DNA from: UBA9655 sp964597045 | Lineage (GTDB): Bacteria > Pseudomonadota > Alphaproteobacteria > UBA9655 | NCBI GenBank assembly: GCA_964597045.1 | Contig: CAZQWE010000009.1 | Span: 6,089 to 70,088 of the forward strand | Reading direction: 5' to 3' | DNA: 64,000 bases | Shown here: positions 36,119 through 45,568 of the stretch, piece after piece | Layout of the letters: each line of letters begins with the position of its first letter | How positions within the stretch are numbered: position 1 is the first letter of the stretch | Program-made: the position numbers and the translations under genes | The notes under the pieces: generated by a model | The model's database searches: none | Told to the model about the DNA's origin: nothing | Seen by the model: the letters and a program-made list of their open reading frames with translations, nothing else

Positions 36119-37675
36119 ATGTTTGTGCATGTTGTTGCAAGTTTGTTTGCTGCTGTTTATACTTTAGAACTCATTAAAATTAATACTCCCCTTGTGGTTG
36201 CTGCTTCTGAATCAAATAAACAAAGAACTCAACGATCAGGTTCTGGAGGCGAAGGCACTCATTCAAAATCTCCCCATAAAAAGGAACGAAAAGATTTATT
36301 TGAGGACAATGCTCCAGGTGTGAAGAGAAGTTTGCCTCAAGAAGAGATGCTCTCTTTATCAACGATACCTATTAATACTGCTCTTCCTTACAGTCAAAAA
36401 GAGAACGAGGCCAGACGCCCTTCAAAAAGACAAAGGTTTTCAACAGAAAATTATGAGCAACCCTTTGAGAATCAAGCGCCAAGGCTTACCTCTCCCGCCC
36501 ATCCTGAAGAGGGAAGTGTGGATGCAGTATCACGCGGTGGTAAGTTCTCGCGGTCAAATGAAATGAGTGCTGATAGGGAGGCTGTTGTTGACGATGTATT
36601 TTTAAGTCTTCTCAATGAACACCTGAAAAACAAAGTTCCGCCTGTGCCAGAAAGAGATGAAGAGGAAATTGAACAACTCTTTGCAGAGCTTGAAGCTGAA
36701 GCTGATTTGCCTCCTCCTCCTCTCCCTCCTCGAGACGATGAACTTGTTGATGCGCCAGATGCTCCCCCACCACCTCCACCTGCAGTTGTAAAGGCGCCAG
36801 GAAAGCCTGCTGCACTTAAGAAAGGCCCCAAAAAGGAAATTCCTGAAAAGCCAATCGATATGATGGATCAGCTTAAGGGGCTTCTTGCTAAAAGAAATGC
36901 AGGTGAGTTTCAACTTCGCAAAGCGGATAGGGCTCAAGGGGCAAAAGCTCAAGTTGAGAAAAAGCTCACAAAAGAAGAGATGATTGCGAATTATAAAAAA
37001 GAGATAGATCGTAACACTGCTAAAATTGAAAGACTTGAGCAAGAGACAGTTCCAGATTTGGATGCAAAAATTGCAGATGCTGATTTAACTGGGGCTGACA
37101 AATCAGGATTTGTTAAGGGTCTTGCTGCTGCGAAGAAGGAAATAGAAAGACTCAGAACCACTAACAGAAATTTGAATGCAGCTGTTAAGCTGACTGAACG
37201 TCAAATCGCAGCTGGTGCTGTCAGGAAAGCAAAAGCGGATGCAGGTAATGAAGTAGCCCCAACTCAACAGCAAATTAAGAAACGTGTCTTAAATGCACAA
37301 GAGATTGCAGACGCAAAAATTCAACTGAAAGGGTCTTCAAAGATTTTTGATATGTTGAGTGAACAAAGCCAATTTTATCTTGTAAAACAGGATAAACAAG
37401 TTTTTGAAAAGCTCTCTCTTTTGAAGCCTCAAGAGATTGAACAGTTAGAGGAACAACTTGCAAAAGAGCCCAAAACCACGAGATATGGTGATTTGAGGAA
37501 GAGTGAAGTTCTTGCGCGTGTCGATGTCGCAAAAAGAAAGGCTGCACTTGCTGTTGCTCAGGCTGTGCCTGGTAATGACGCGGCAGCTGGTGATGAAGAA
37601 AATCAACAACCTGTCGCCCATCATGGGCTCCTCGGATTAGGTCACGGGCATCATCATGATAATAATGATGAATAA
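36119..37675 (+). CDS. Proline-rich, coiled-coil protein with a WH2-like motif, unknown
   Basis: Not recognised. The product has 518 residues. A hydrophobic N-terminus (about 1-29) may be a signal peptide. Residues about 190-235 hold acidic stretches alternating with PPPPLPP and PPPPPPA runs. Just after, DQLKGLLAKRNAGEFQLRKA (about 249-268) resembles a WH2 actin-binding motif (LLxxxxxGxxL-basic), with one extra residue before the final Leu. A long charged coiled coil (about 290-480) follows, and the tail is His-rich (HHGLLGLGHGHHHDNN). The layout of polyproline next to WH2 recalls bacterial actin nucleators such as RickA, but the fit is imperfect and the role is speculative. Its own terminator follows at 37701. 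Confidence 0.72.
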   Translation: MFVHVVASLFAAVYTLELIKINTPLVVAASESNKQRTQRSGSGGEGTHSKSPHKKERKDLFEDNAPGVKRSLPQEEMLSLSTIPINTALPYSQKENEARRPSKRQRFSTENYEQPFENQAPRLTSPAHPEEGSVDAVSRGGKFSRSNEMSADREAVVDDVFLSLLNEHLKNKVPPVPERDEEEIEQLFAELEAEADLPPPPLPPRDDELVDAPDAPPPPPPAVVKAPGKPAALKKGPKKEIPEKPIDMMDQLKGLLAKRNAGEFQLRKADRAQGAKAQVEKKLTKEEMIANYKKEIDRNTAKIERLEQETVPDLDAKIADADLTGADKSGFVKGLAAAKKEIERLRTTNRNLNAAVKLTERQIAAGAVRKAKADAGNEVAPTQQQIKKRVLNAQEIADAKIQLKGSSKIFDMLSEQSQFYLVKQDKQVFEKLSLLKPQEIEQLEEQLAKEPKTTRYGDLRKSEVLARVDVAKRKAALAVAQAVPGNDAAAGDEENQQPVAHHGLLGLGHGHHHDNNDE

Positions 37676-37700
37676 AATAAATACTTAAATAAATATTTAA

Positions 37701-37726
37701 AAAAGGCTCCTCATGGAGCCTTTTTT
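37701..37726 (+). terminator. Rho-independent terminator after the proline-rich protein gene
   Basis: A ten-base stem AAAAGGCTCC / GGAGCCTTTT with a TCAT loop continues into a run of six T. It separates this transcript from the giant repeat gene. Confidence 0.88.
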
Positions 37727-37911
37727 GTTGTCTATACATTTGCCAGTACAATTAGTATTTTATTAAGCTATTTAATTTATACAACTCTAGTATGCAAAAA
37801 ATGGTGTTGAAAGTGGTATGAAATTCGGTTAACTATTAAAAAGTTTAGATAAATTTGTTTAAAATTTTGTTCAATATCCAATTTGTCTGATCAAACAAAG
37901 GGGAATTTTTT

Positions 37912-40900
37912 ATGGCGTTCTATGACTCTCTTCCAGAGTTGATAAAAATTTTGATGTCGACCACCAGTATTGGTATAGGTGGCGAGTCTCATGTTACGAC
38001 TGCTGAGTTACAGGCATTATCACCTGATTCACAAAACAAATTTAAAATTGAAAGCACTAATACCTCTCGAATGTCCTTAAAGCGAGGAGGAGAGGGCAGG
38101 GGCAAGTCAGGCTCTAAAAAGACTCAACGCTTAAGTTCTACGGCTGGGCTTGTTTATCGGGGGAATGTAAAGGGAGAAATAGAGTCACAGCAGCCTATAG
38201 TTTTAAAAGATTACGATAGTCGTCCAAAGCCAATTCAAGTTATTGAAAGGGATAAAATAACTCATATCCCTGAGTCCATTAAGGTGACTCATGCGCCTAA
38301 TATACTTTCAGCGCCGAAATTAGAATTCCCAAGTTCTCCAGAAATCAAGCCTGTCGTCACTCAAGCTATTGACAGTCCTTATGTGCCTGCGGGCCAAGCA
38401 AGGCAGAAGGTTATGGAGCAAACGATGTCAGCCCAATTAGTTTACTCTCAAAATGAAAAACCTATTTCTGAGCCTAGAGTTAAAAACCTTGATGTAAGGG
38501 CAGAGAGGCTTCTCCCTATTGAGGTTTTGCAAGATCAGCCTCAAATTCTTGAAGAAATTGATTTGCCTCAACCACGTGCTCAGGTTCCTGTAAATGTTGT
38601 TCAGGAACCCATTCAAGAGCAAAGGCTCCATGCCCCCCTTGAAGTTGTTGATGTGCTTGAAGAACAAGCAGCTGAGGCGCTCCAGGCTGAAGATGTAGTT
38701 CTAGGGCCAGTGCCTGAGAGAATTCAATACGTTGAGGCTGAACCTGTTGGTCAAGCTGTACCAAACCCAGTCAATGAAGATGTGGTTCAAGCAGATCCCG
38801 CTCACCAGTTTGTTCAGGAAGAACCTGTTGAACAAGCTGTCGTTCAGCCTGTTGGTCAAGCTGTACCAAACCCAGTCAATGAAGATGTGGTTCAAGCAGA
38901 TCCCGCTCACCAGTTTGTTCAGGAAGAACCTGTTGAGCAGGTTGCTCTTCAACCTGTTGATCAAGTTGTGCCCAATCCAGTCAATGAAGATGTGGCTCAT
39001 GAAGATCCCGCTCACCAGTTTGTTCAGGAAGAACCTGTTGAGCAGGTTGCTCTTCAACCTGTTGATCAAGTTGTGCCCAATCCAGTCAATGAAGATGTGG
39101 CTCATGAAGATCCCGCTCACCAGTTTGTTCAGGAAGAACCTGTTGAGCAGGTTGCTCTTCAGCCTGGTGATCAAGTTGTGCCCAATCCAGTAAATGAAAT
39201 TGTGGCTCATGCAGATCCCGCCCACCAATTTGTTCAGGAAGAACCTGTTGAACAAGCTGTCGTTCAGCCTGTTGATCAAGTTTTGCCCAATCCAGTCAAT
39301 GAAGATGTGGCTCATGAAGATCCCGCTCACCAGTTTGTTCAGGAAGAACCTGTTGAGCAGGTTGCTCTTCAGCCTGGTGATCAAGTTGTGCCCAATCCAG
39401 TAAATGAAATTGTGGCTCAAGCAGATCCCGCCCACCAGTTTGTTCAGGAAGAACCTGTTGAACAGGTTGCTCTTCAGCCCGTTGATCAAGCTGTGCCCAA
39501 TCCAGTAAATGAAATTGTGGCTCAAGCAGATCTCGCCCACCAGCTTGTTCAGGAAGAGCCTGTTGAACAGGTTGTTCTTCAGCCTGTTGGTCAAGCTGTA
39601 CCAAACCCAGTCAATGAAGATGTGGTTCAAGTTGTTCCTGTTAACCATCCTGTTCAGGAAGGACAATCAATCCTTGCAACCCCCCAACCTTCTACAATTC
39701 AACAACTGACTGGGGAGGTTATTGGTACGAATGAAGAAGGTGATCTAGAGCATGACTCTCAAACAGTTCAACTTACTCCAACAAAGCGAATTCATTCTGT
39801 TGAAGTGGTTGAAAGTAGTAAGAGGAAAAGAAAGCCAGCTGTCCTAGACCAACAGCAAGTCTCTGAAGAGGAAAATAGACCAGTTCAAGTTAATCGGCCT
39901 CGTTCACTTGCAAAAAGGAGTCTTTCTGCTGAATTTGAGTCAGGGCATTCTTTAGAAGCCCAATCATCTCATCACCAGGAAGAGTTAGTTTCATCAAATG
40001 TTACAGGAGTGTCTGATGAGGATACTTCAAGTGTCGTACAGCACCAGCTTACGAATACACCGTCCCCAATTTCAAATTTATTTAGACTTGTTCAGGCTCA
40101 ATCCCCTACCTCTCCCTCTCAGATAGAGGTTGAACCTGAAGTGATTGATGATGACACGCAAATCACTTCAGTAAAGTTAAACTTTGACTTTTTAAATGAA
40201 ACCCAGGATGTTGCTATCTCTCCAGTGGTGATGCAACCCCTAGAGGAAGGCACTACACCATCGCCTCAACAGGGACAGGTAAGTAATGCTGAAATTGATG
40301 AACTTATCGAATCAGCGGAAGAGATTATTTACCTGACATCATTGCGTTTGGGTACTTTAAAATTTGGTGTTGATTTCTATGAGACGGCGACGAATCGAGA
40401 AAACTTTACTATGCTTGAAGAGCAGAAAAGAGACTTGAGTGGTAAGTTACAAGTCTTGAAAGCGAAGTTAATGGATGTACAGCGGACTGCTGATGATGAG
40501 CCAGATCCCCGGATTACTAAGTTTAATGCTATGTGCACCTTCCTAGATGAACTAGCTGACTTTAAAAAAGATGCTCGATCACGTTCAATATCCGTTTGGA
40601 ACACGCCTAAGAAACCTGAGGCTGTTTATAAGTCGCCTGGAAAGATTAAACTCTCTAAGCCTAGGTTAAAGCCCGCACCCCTCCCCGGTGATCTCTTTGA
40701 TGAGGCTACAACTGAAATTGCAAGGAATACGAGAAAAACCTTCACGAGAACAGGTACCTTAAAGACTCAAAGACATGCAAAAAAAGAAATGCCTCAAACA
40801 ACTCCGTTAAGGAGTAAGGGGATGCATTTAAAGGCTGAGCAAGACGTTTCACAAAGTCCAGGGGATGTGCCTGTCGTTGAAGAAGTGTTAATCCTATCTT

Positions 40901-42136
40901 CCCATCAGGTTACAAACGAACTGAAAGAAATTGATGGTTTCTTGGCGAGGCTCGATGAACACAGAGACTATGTGGATGGTTTAGTGAAGTTTTATCAGGC
41001 CTCTCGTGTTACAGATTTAAATGACAATGATGACGATGCTGAAGAAACCAAAATCACACAAGAATACCGACTTGGGCTTGTTGAAGGACAAAAAGAGGCT
41101 TTGAGGGAAGGTGTATCAACAATTGAAGCTCGTGTTGATAAATTTAAAAGAGGCCTTCAAAGAGGGCAAAACAAGTATTTGCCTGATTTAGAGTCACGCC
41201 TTGTCGAACTTGAGGCATTGCATGTTTATTTAGCGCAATTAGAAAATGTTAAGGACTTTAAGCCTCAACCAAAGCCAGTGATGGTTGAAGACGTGGTTGC
41301 GGTTGTTACTTCTCAGAAGCCAGAGACAGTGGTGTCCGCTGCGCCTGTAGAGGAAGAGAGTTCAGTCAGGGATACATCAACTGATGTATCTATTAGTTTA
41401 GATCTTGATGATTCAGACTTAGCTCTTCTGGAACAGTCTATAAGTACCCCTTCGCCAATTATTGATGAAATCAAAACGAAAAGATGGGATTTAGAGGCTT
41501 TGAGCGAAGAGGACGGCAATGCTCTTCAAAGCATAGAAGCAGAGATAGATCAGATTACGTTAAGCCAAGCACACGTAAGTCAGGAAAAAGAGAGCATCAT
41601 AGATCAATTAAGATGGGTTTCAAGAAAGAGCAAAGAATACACTGACTTAAATCAGCATCTTACTTCATTGTATGAAATTGAGTCAGAGATGTTATCTGCA
41701 AAGGTGGATCTTAACCGTATAAAACGAGATCTTCGAACGAAAGCGCTTGCGAGGGTTGAAGAAGAAAATCGAATTGAGCCGCGTAAAGCCTTGAACAGCG
41801 CACCTCAGGTTATTACTCAAGCATTTGCTGAAACAATAACCCAAGCAAGAGAAATTTACAGGGCGACAGCAGAGGTAGTTGAGGAAGTTGTAGAAATGCT
41901 GCCTTCCGTAAAAATGCCTGGTGAAATAATTATTGAGAATTTCCACAAGCTTTGTGCTGAATTTGATCGTCAGCATCCTGAAGTTAAGGAGGCTTTTGCT
42001 AAGGCAAAGATTGTTGAGCCTGTAGAATATCAACTCAGTTCCCCAGCTCCAGTCCGCACTGGTAGGATAGAGACTGCAGAACCTGATCCAGCGACGCCTG
42101 CGAGGTTGGCAGAAACGAGTCCGATGGTTAAAGGCG
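37912..42136 (+). CDS. Giant repeat protein, N-terminal part (runs into assembly gap)
   Basis: Not recognised. About 1408 codons are open from an ATG with a strong AAAGGGGA site up to a 100-N gap; the frame continues beyond it. There is no clear signal peptide. Residues about 278-577 contain eight 35-residue repeats and part of a ninth (VPNPVNED, PAHQFVQEEPVEQ). This is followed by a low-complexity zone with basic patches (SSKRKRKP), then a series of charged helical hairpins (about 800-1300). The part next to the gap starts a 39-residue repeat with PATPARLAETSP. The gap and the two downstream fragments belong to the same gene. The repeats probably caused the assembly break. It is a candidate secreted or surface host-interaction protein, by inference only. 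Confidence 0.78.
38743..39640 (+). repeat. Tandem 105-bp (35-residue) repeat array, 8.5 copies
   Basis: Units start at 38743 and recur exactly every 105 bp through 39582, with a partial ninth to about 39640. The unit reads PVGQAVPNPVNED-VVQADPAHQFVQEEPVEQ-AVVQ. Variants PVDQ, PGDQ, DVAHEDPAHQ and EIVAQADPAHQ occur in alternating blocks, which suggests copying of two-unit blocks. Confidence 0.92.
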
Positions 42137-42480
42137 NNNNNNNNNNNNNNNNNNNNNNNNNNNNNNNNNNNNNNNNNNNNNNNNNNNNNNNNNNNNNNNN
42201 NNNNNNNNNNNNNNNNNNNNNNNNNNNNNNNNNNNNCTATAGAGAGAGCAGAATCTCCTGATCCAGCGACGCCTGCGAGGTTGGCAGAAACGAGTCCGAT
42301 GGTTAAAGGCGTTGCCTATCCATTTGGAAATACAAGCCCCGAGAGAGTAGTTGCTATAGAGAGAGCAGAATCTCCTGATCCAGCGACGCCTGCGAGGTTG
42401 GCAGAAACAAGCCCGATGATTAAAGGCGTTGCCTATCCATTTGGAAATACGAGCCCCGAGAGAATTTTCTCTTTTGAGCA
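42068..42480 (+). repeat. 117-bp (39-residue) repeats flanking assembly gap 1
   Basis: Copies begin at 42239 and 42356, 117 bp apart. A degenerate copy lies before the gap (from about 42068), and the last copy degenerates after NTSPER near 42465. The unit contains AESPDPATPARLAETSPM and KGVAYPFGNTSPERVVAIER. The true copy number is unknown because of the gap. Confidence 0.85.
42137..42236. other. Assembly gap 1 (100 N)
   Basis: Exactly 100 undetermined bases inside the 117-bp repeats. The round number is a placeholder, so the real length and copy number are unknown. Confidence 0.99.
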
Positions 42481-44598
42481 AATTGAATTGCTTAGTCAAC
42501 CATCCAGAGCTGAAGTTATTGAAACAAGTAAACCTGTAAGAGCTCAAGCTATTCAACTGGCCTCTCAAAATACCGAAGAACAAATAAGAGACGATATTGC
42601 AGAAGTCGAATCAGCAATAAAGTCTTACCAAGGTAAACTTGTCGGTCTGACTCAAGAGGATCCCTCTTATCCTAAATATACGGATAGATTGGATGGCCTC
42701 AAGAAAGAGCTTGCGAATCTCAAAGCTGAACTGGACGAAAGCGGTTCACAAGTGGAAGCGGCTCAGGTAATTCTACCTGTGAGTTCTGTTCTGTCATTTG
42801 AAGGTAATATAAGTAAGACTCCACAAGTCTCAGGCGAAAAATGTGTGGAACTAGCTGGGTTACCTTTCAGCACAATTCAAAAAGGTGGTGTTAGCCCGGC
42901 CGAAGTAAAAGCCACCAAAAATATGACAGGCGATGCAAGTGAGTATGCGTCAACAAGTCCTATACAACCAAGGAACTTAGAGCTAGAATTTCAACGCGTA
43001 ACGTTAAAACATATTGAACATTCAACAACTCATATTCAGGCTGTTGAACCCGCAGTTGTTTTGGAAAAGGTTATTTTAAAGCCAACCAAACTTGAAGAAA
43101 AGCCAGCAGTTGTTGAAGAAAGTACTGTGAAAAAGCCATCTAAGATTGCTGAAGTAGCTACCCTAAAGGGTTATCTGGAATCACCTTCAGGTATCAATAT
43201 GGCTGAACGTCGGAAGCTTGTGACGGCTACCCTTAAATCACTTGAGGCTGAAAGAAAGCGCCTTAGAACCCTAATTATGAAGGAAGGGTCATATAATAAG
43301 AATCTTCAAGATCAAGTTAAAAATCTAGGGGATTGGATCGAAGAGTTGAAAGGTGGTGCCAGTTTCACGGCCCTACCAGAGGAAGCCAGAAGATTTGTTC
43401 CTTATGAAATTGTTCAATCCAATCAAGTGGTTACTGTAGTTCCGGAAGAGGTTGTGGTAACGCCTGAGCCTGTTCTTGCTGTTCTTGAAACGTCAGTTCA
43501 TGGTGAACTGGGTGAAGAGGCAGCAATCATTGAAAAGGCTGGTATTTTGTCTCATCCTTTGGATCAAGTTGCGATCAAGAAAGTTGCTGGAATACAGCAA
43601 GTTAATGCCAATGAAATCAAAGAGTTAGCAATAGTTGAAACTAAAGAGCTTAGTAGTCTTCTGCATTCCTTCGGAATGAGTTATTCACCCTGGATCCCCG
43701 CATTCGCGAGGATGACGCCGCTTGGGGTATTAAGCGGAGCTAACTTTGCCAAGACACTCCCACAAGTCAAAGCAGATCCAGTCCTCGCTCAAGTTGAACC
43801 CACTCAAGAGACATCAATGGCGCTTGTGTCTTATCAATCTGGCTCAACTTTTGGGAGGATACTTGAGAAAACAGCAGAAGTAATTCCCTCCACATTACTG
43901 AGAGGCGCCTCAGTCGTGGCACGCCAAGTGATGGGTGCATTTGGGTTTACGGCTCCAAAGCCCGTGTTAATGTTGACAAGTTCATCAGATTCAGCTTCGA
44001 CCGAATCAACCGCTGATGCCTTAGCTGATGCTGAGGTCATTGAACCAAAGCGCGATTTGACGGTCTTTATTACAGATAAGAGAATTATGAATGAGGATAA
44101 TACTCCTGCAAGGGTTCGTTATGTAGACAAGAAAAACGTTTTCCTGAACTTTATTCCTATAGCGGGAGCGAGTGATGCTGTTCTAAAAGGCTTATTCGAA
44201 GAGGAAGTAAGTTCATTAGGTGTACATTTCAAGGGTCTTAATCCAAAGAATTTGACAATTGATATGAGTTACCTAGATCCGCGCATAGGAAGAGTTTTAT
44301 ACGATTTTATTTCAGAAAGTTATCCTGGACTCAAAGTCAGTGGATTTATTCCATCTGCTGCGAGTGAAGGTTTTATGGAAGAGGATGATTTTACAGATGC
44401 AGGGACTGCATATAGAAAGACTCCTGAGAAAGTCTCAAGTGGTGGACAGTCTCAAGGGGCAGTACTGGATGAAGACGATGATTACTCTGATGCAGGAACT
44501 TCATATAGAAAAACTCCTGAAAAAGACTCAAGTGTAAGAGTATCCCTAGGGTCAGTATTTGCTGAAGAAGAGGACGATTACTCCGATGCTGGGACAGC
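42237..44598 (+). CDS. Giant repeat protein, middle part (between two assembly gaps)
   Basis: A continuation of the same gene, about 787 codons, open at both ends. The frame begins with the 39-residue repeat. It continues with two charged helical hairpins (about 42592-42760 and 43198-43370) separated by Val/Glu/Pro-rich linkers. At 43659-43719 a half copy of the palindromic mobile repeat is read in frame as LHSFGMSYSPWIPAFARMTP. A unique, probably globular domain follows (about 44050-44350; DLTVFITDKRIMNEDN to YPGLKVSGFIPSA). The acidic FTDAGTAYRKTPEK repeats begin at 44379. An in-frame ATG at 42281 is internal to the repeat and not a real start. Confidence 0.75.
43659..43719 (+). repeat. Half copy of the palindromic element fused in frame
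   Basis: These 61 bp align without gaps to the reverse complement of the left half of the element at 9682-9804 (about 75-80% identical by eye). They include TGCATTCCTTCGGAATGAGT, the CCTGGATCCC core and the GGATGACGCC end. The stretch encodes part of the giant protein. Confidence 0.8.
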
Positions 44599-45160
44599 NN
44601 NNNNNNNNNNNNNNNNNNNNNNNNNNNNNNNNNNNNNNNNNNNNNNNNNNNNNNNNNNNNNNNNNNNNNNNNNNNNNNNNNNNNNNNNNNNNNNNNNNTT
44701 ACAGAAAAACTCCTGAGAAAGATAATCAGGTAGTCGATCAAGCTGTACTTGATAATGATGACGACTTTACGGATGCAGGCACCGGTTATAGAAAGACGCC
44801 GCAAAAGGAAGAAGAGGATGACTTTACAGACGCAGGGACAGCTTACAGAAAAACTCCTGAGAAAGATAATCAGGTAGTCGATCAAGCTGTACTTGATGAT
44901 GATGACGACTTTACGGATGCAGGCACCGGCTATAGAAAGACGCCACAAAAGGAAGAAGAGGATGACTTTACAGACGCAGGGACTGCTTACAGAAAGACCC
45001 CTGAACAAGATAATAAGGTAGTTGCTCAAGCTGTACTTGAAGATGACGACGACTTTACAGATGCAGGGACAGCCTACAGAAAGACGCCGCAAAAGGAAGA
45101 AGAGGATGACTTTACAGACGCTGGGACAGCCTACAGAAAAACCCCTGAAAGTCAGACTAA
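44379..45160 (+). repeat. Acidic DDFTDAGTxYRKTPEK repeat array
   Basis: After gap 2 a 144-bp (48-residue) super-unit recurs three times from 44700 to 45131. It consists of a 29-residue YRKTPEKDNQVVDQAVL-DDDDDFTDAGTG half and a 19-residue YRKTPQKEEEDDFTDAGTA half. Before the gap, looser copies (from 44379) carry different linkers. The total number is unknown because of the gap. Confidence 0.9.
44599..44698. other. Assembly gap 2 (100 N)
   Basis: Exactly 100 undetermined bases inside the acidic repeat array; a placeholder of unknown real length. Confidence 0.99.
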
Positions 45161-45404
45161 ACAAAGAGGAGCGGTATTGGCAGCAAAAGAAAATTTGCTT
45201 GCTCAAGCTGTAAGAAATAGCATTGAAGAAGCAAATGATTCTTTTGGATCTAAGAAAAAAGGCAGTATAAAAGCTGATAAGACGAGAGAAAATTTATTGA
45301 TGACACCAGCGTCTTCAAAAAAGCGAACACCAGCCTCAGTTGGAAAGAATCAACAAAGACCGAGAAGAAATATTAGTAAGCAAATTTCAGAAGACTTTGA
45401 ATAA
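44699..45404 (+). CDS. Giant repeat protein, C-terminal part
   Basis: The last 235 codons of the giant gene. They start in the acidic repeat (TAC at 44700 opens YRKTPEKD) and end with a TAA at 45402-45404. After the repeats comes an unrelated tail of about 80 residues, rich in Lys, Arg, Ser and Asn (KKKGSIKADKTRENLL, SSKKRTPAS, QQRPRRNISKQISEDFE). The strongly acidic repeats followed by a basic tail give a polar charge layout. No membrane segment or known sorting signal is seen. Frame with the middle part cannot be proven across the gap but is implied by identical repeats on both sides. Confidence 0.77.
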
Positions 45405-45568
45405 GCGTCAAGTTTTAAAAGTATTTCGTAAGTTGTTGAATATTAACAAATATGCTGAAGGAATGATATTGCCAAGGAAGCTAAGGGCATATATATCTAT
45501 CTCTTAGGAAAAGCTTTATGATAATCAAGGACTTTCTAATATTTAATCTTTTAAGGAGTGTTGTTTTT

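Noticed and set aside
36472..37042. Minus-strand frames of 119 and 146 codons rich in Gly and Ser or Arg and Phe.
   Set aside because: They are complements of the polyproline and acidic coding sequence of the 518-residue protein.
38743..39640. A CRISPR-like array.
   Set aside because: The 105-bp units are contiguous, coding and without unique spacers. No cas gene is present.
38701..39666. A 321-codon open frame on the minus strand through the 35-residue repeat array, and two plus-strand frames of 153 and 69 codons.
   Set aside because: They mirror the 105-bp repeat and arise because each unit lacks stops in several frames. The forward frame continues far beyond the array with a proper start and ribosome site.
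44391..45206. A 271-codon minus-strand frame across the second gap.
   Set aside because: It is antisense to the acidic repeat array, spans undetermined bases and has a low-complexity Phe/Leu/Ser composition.
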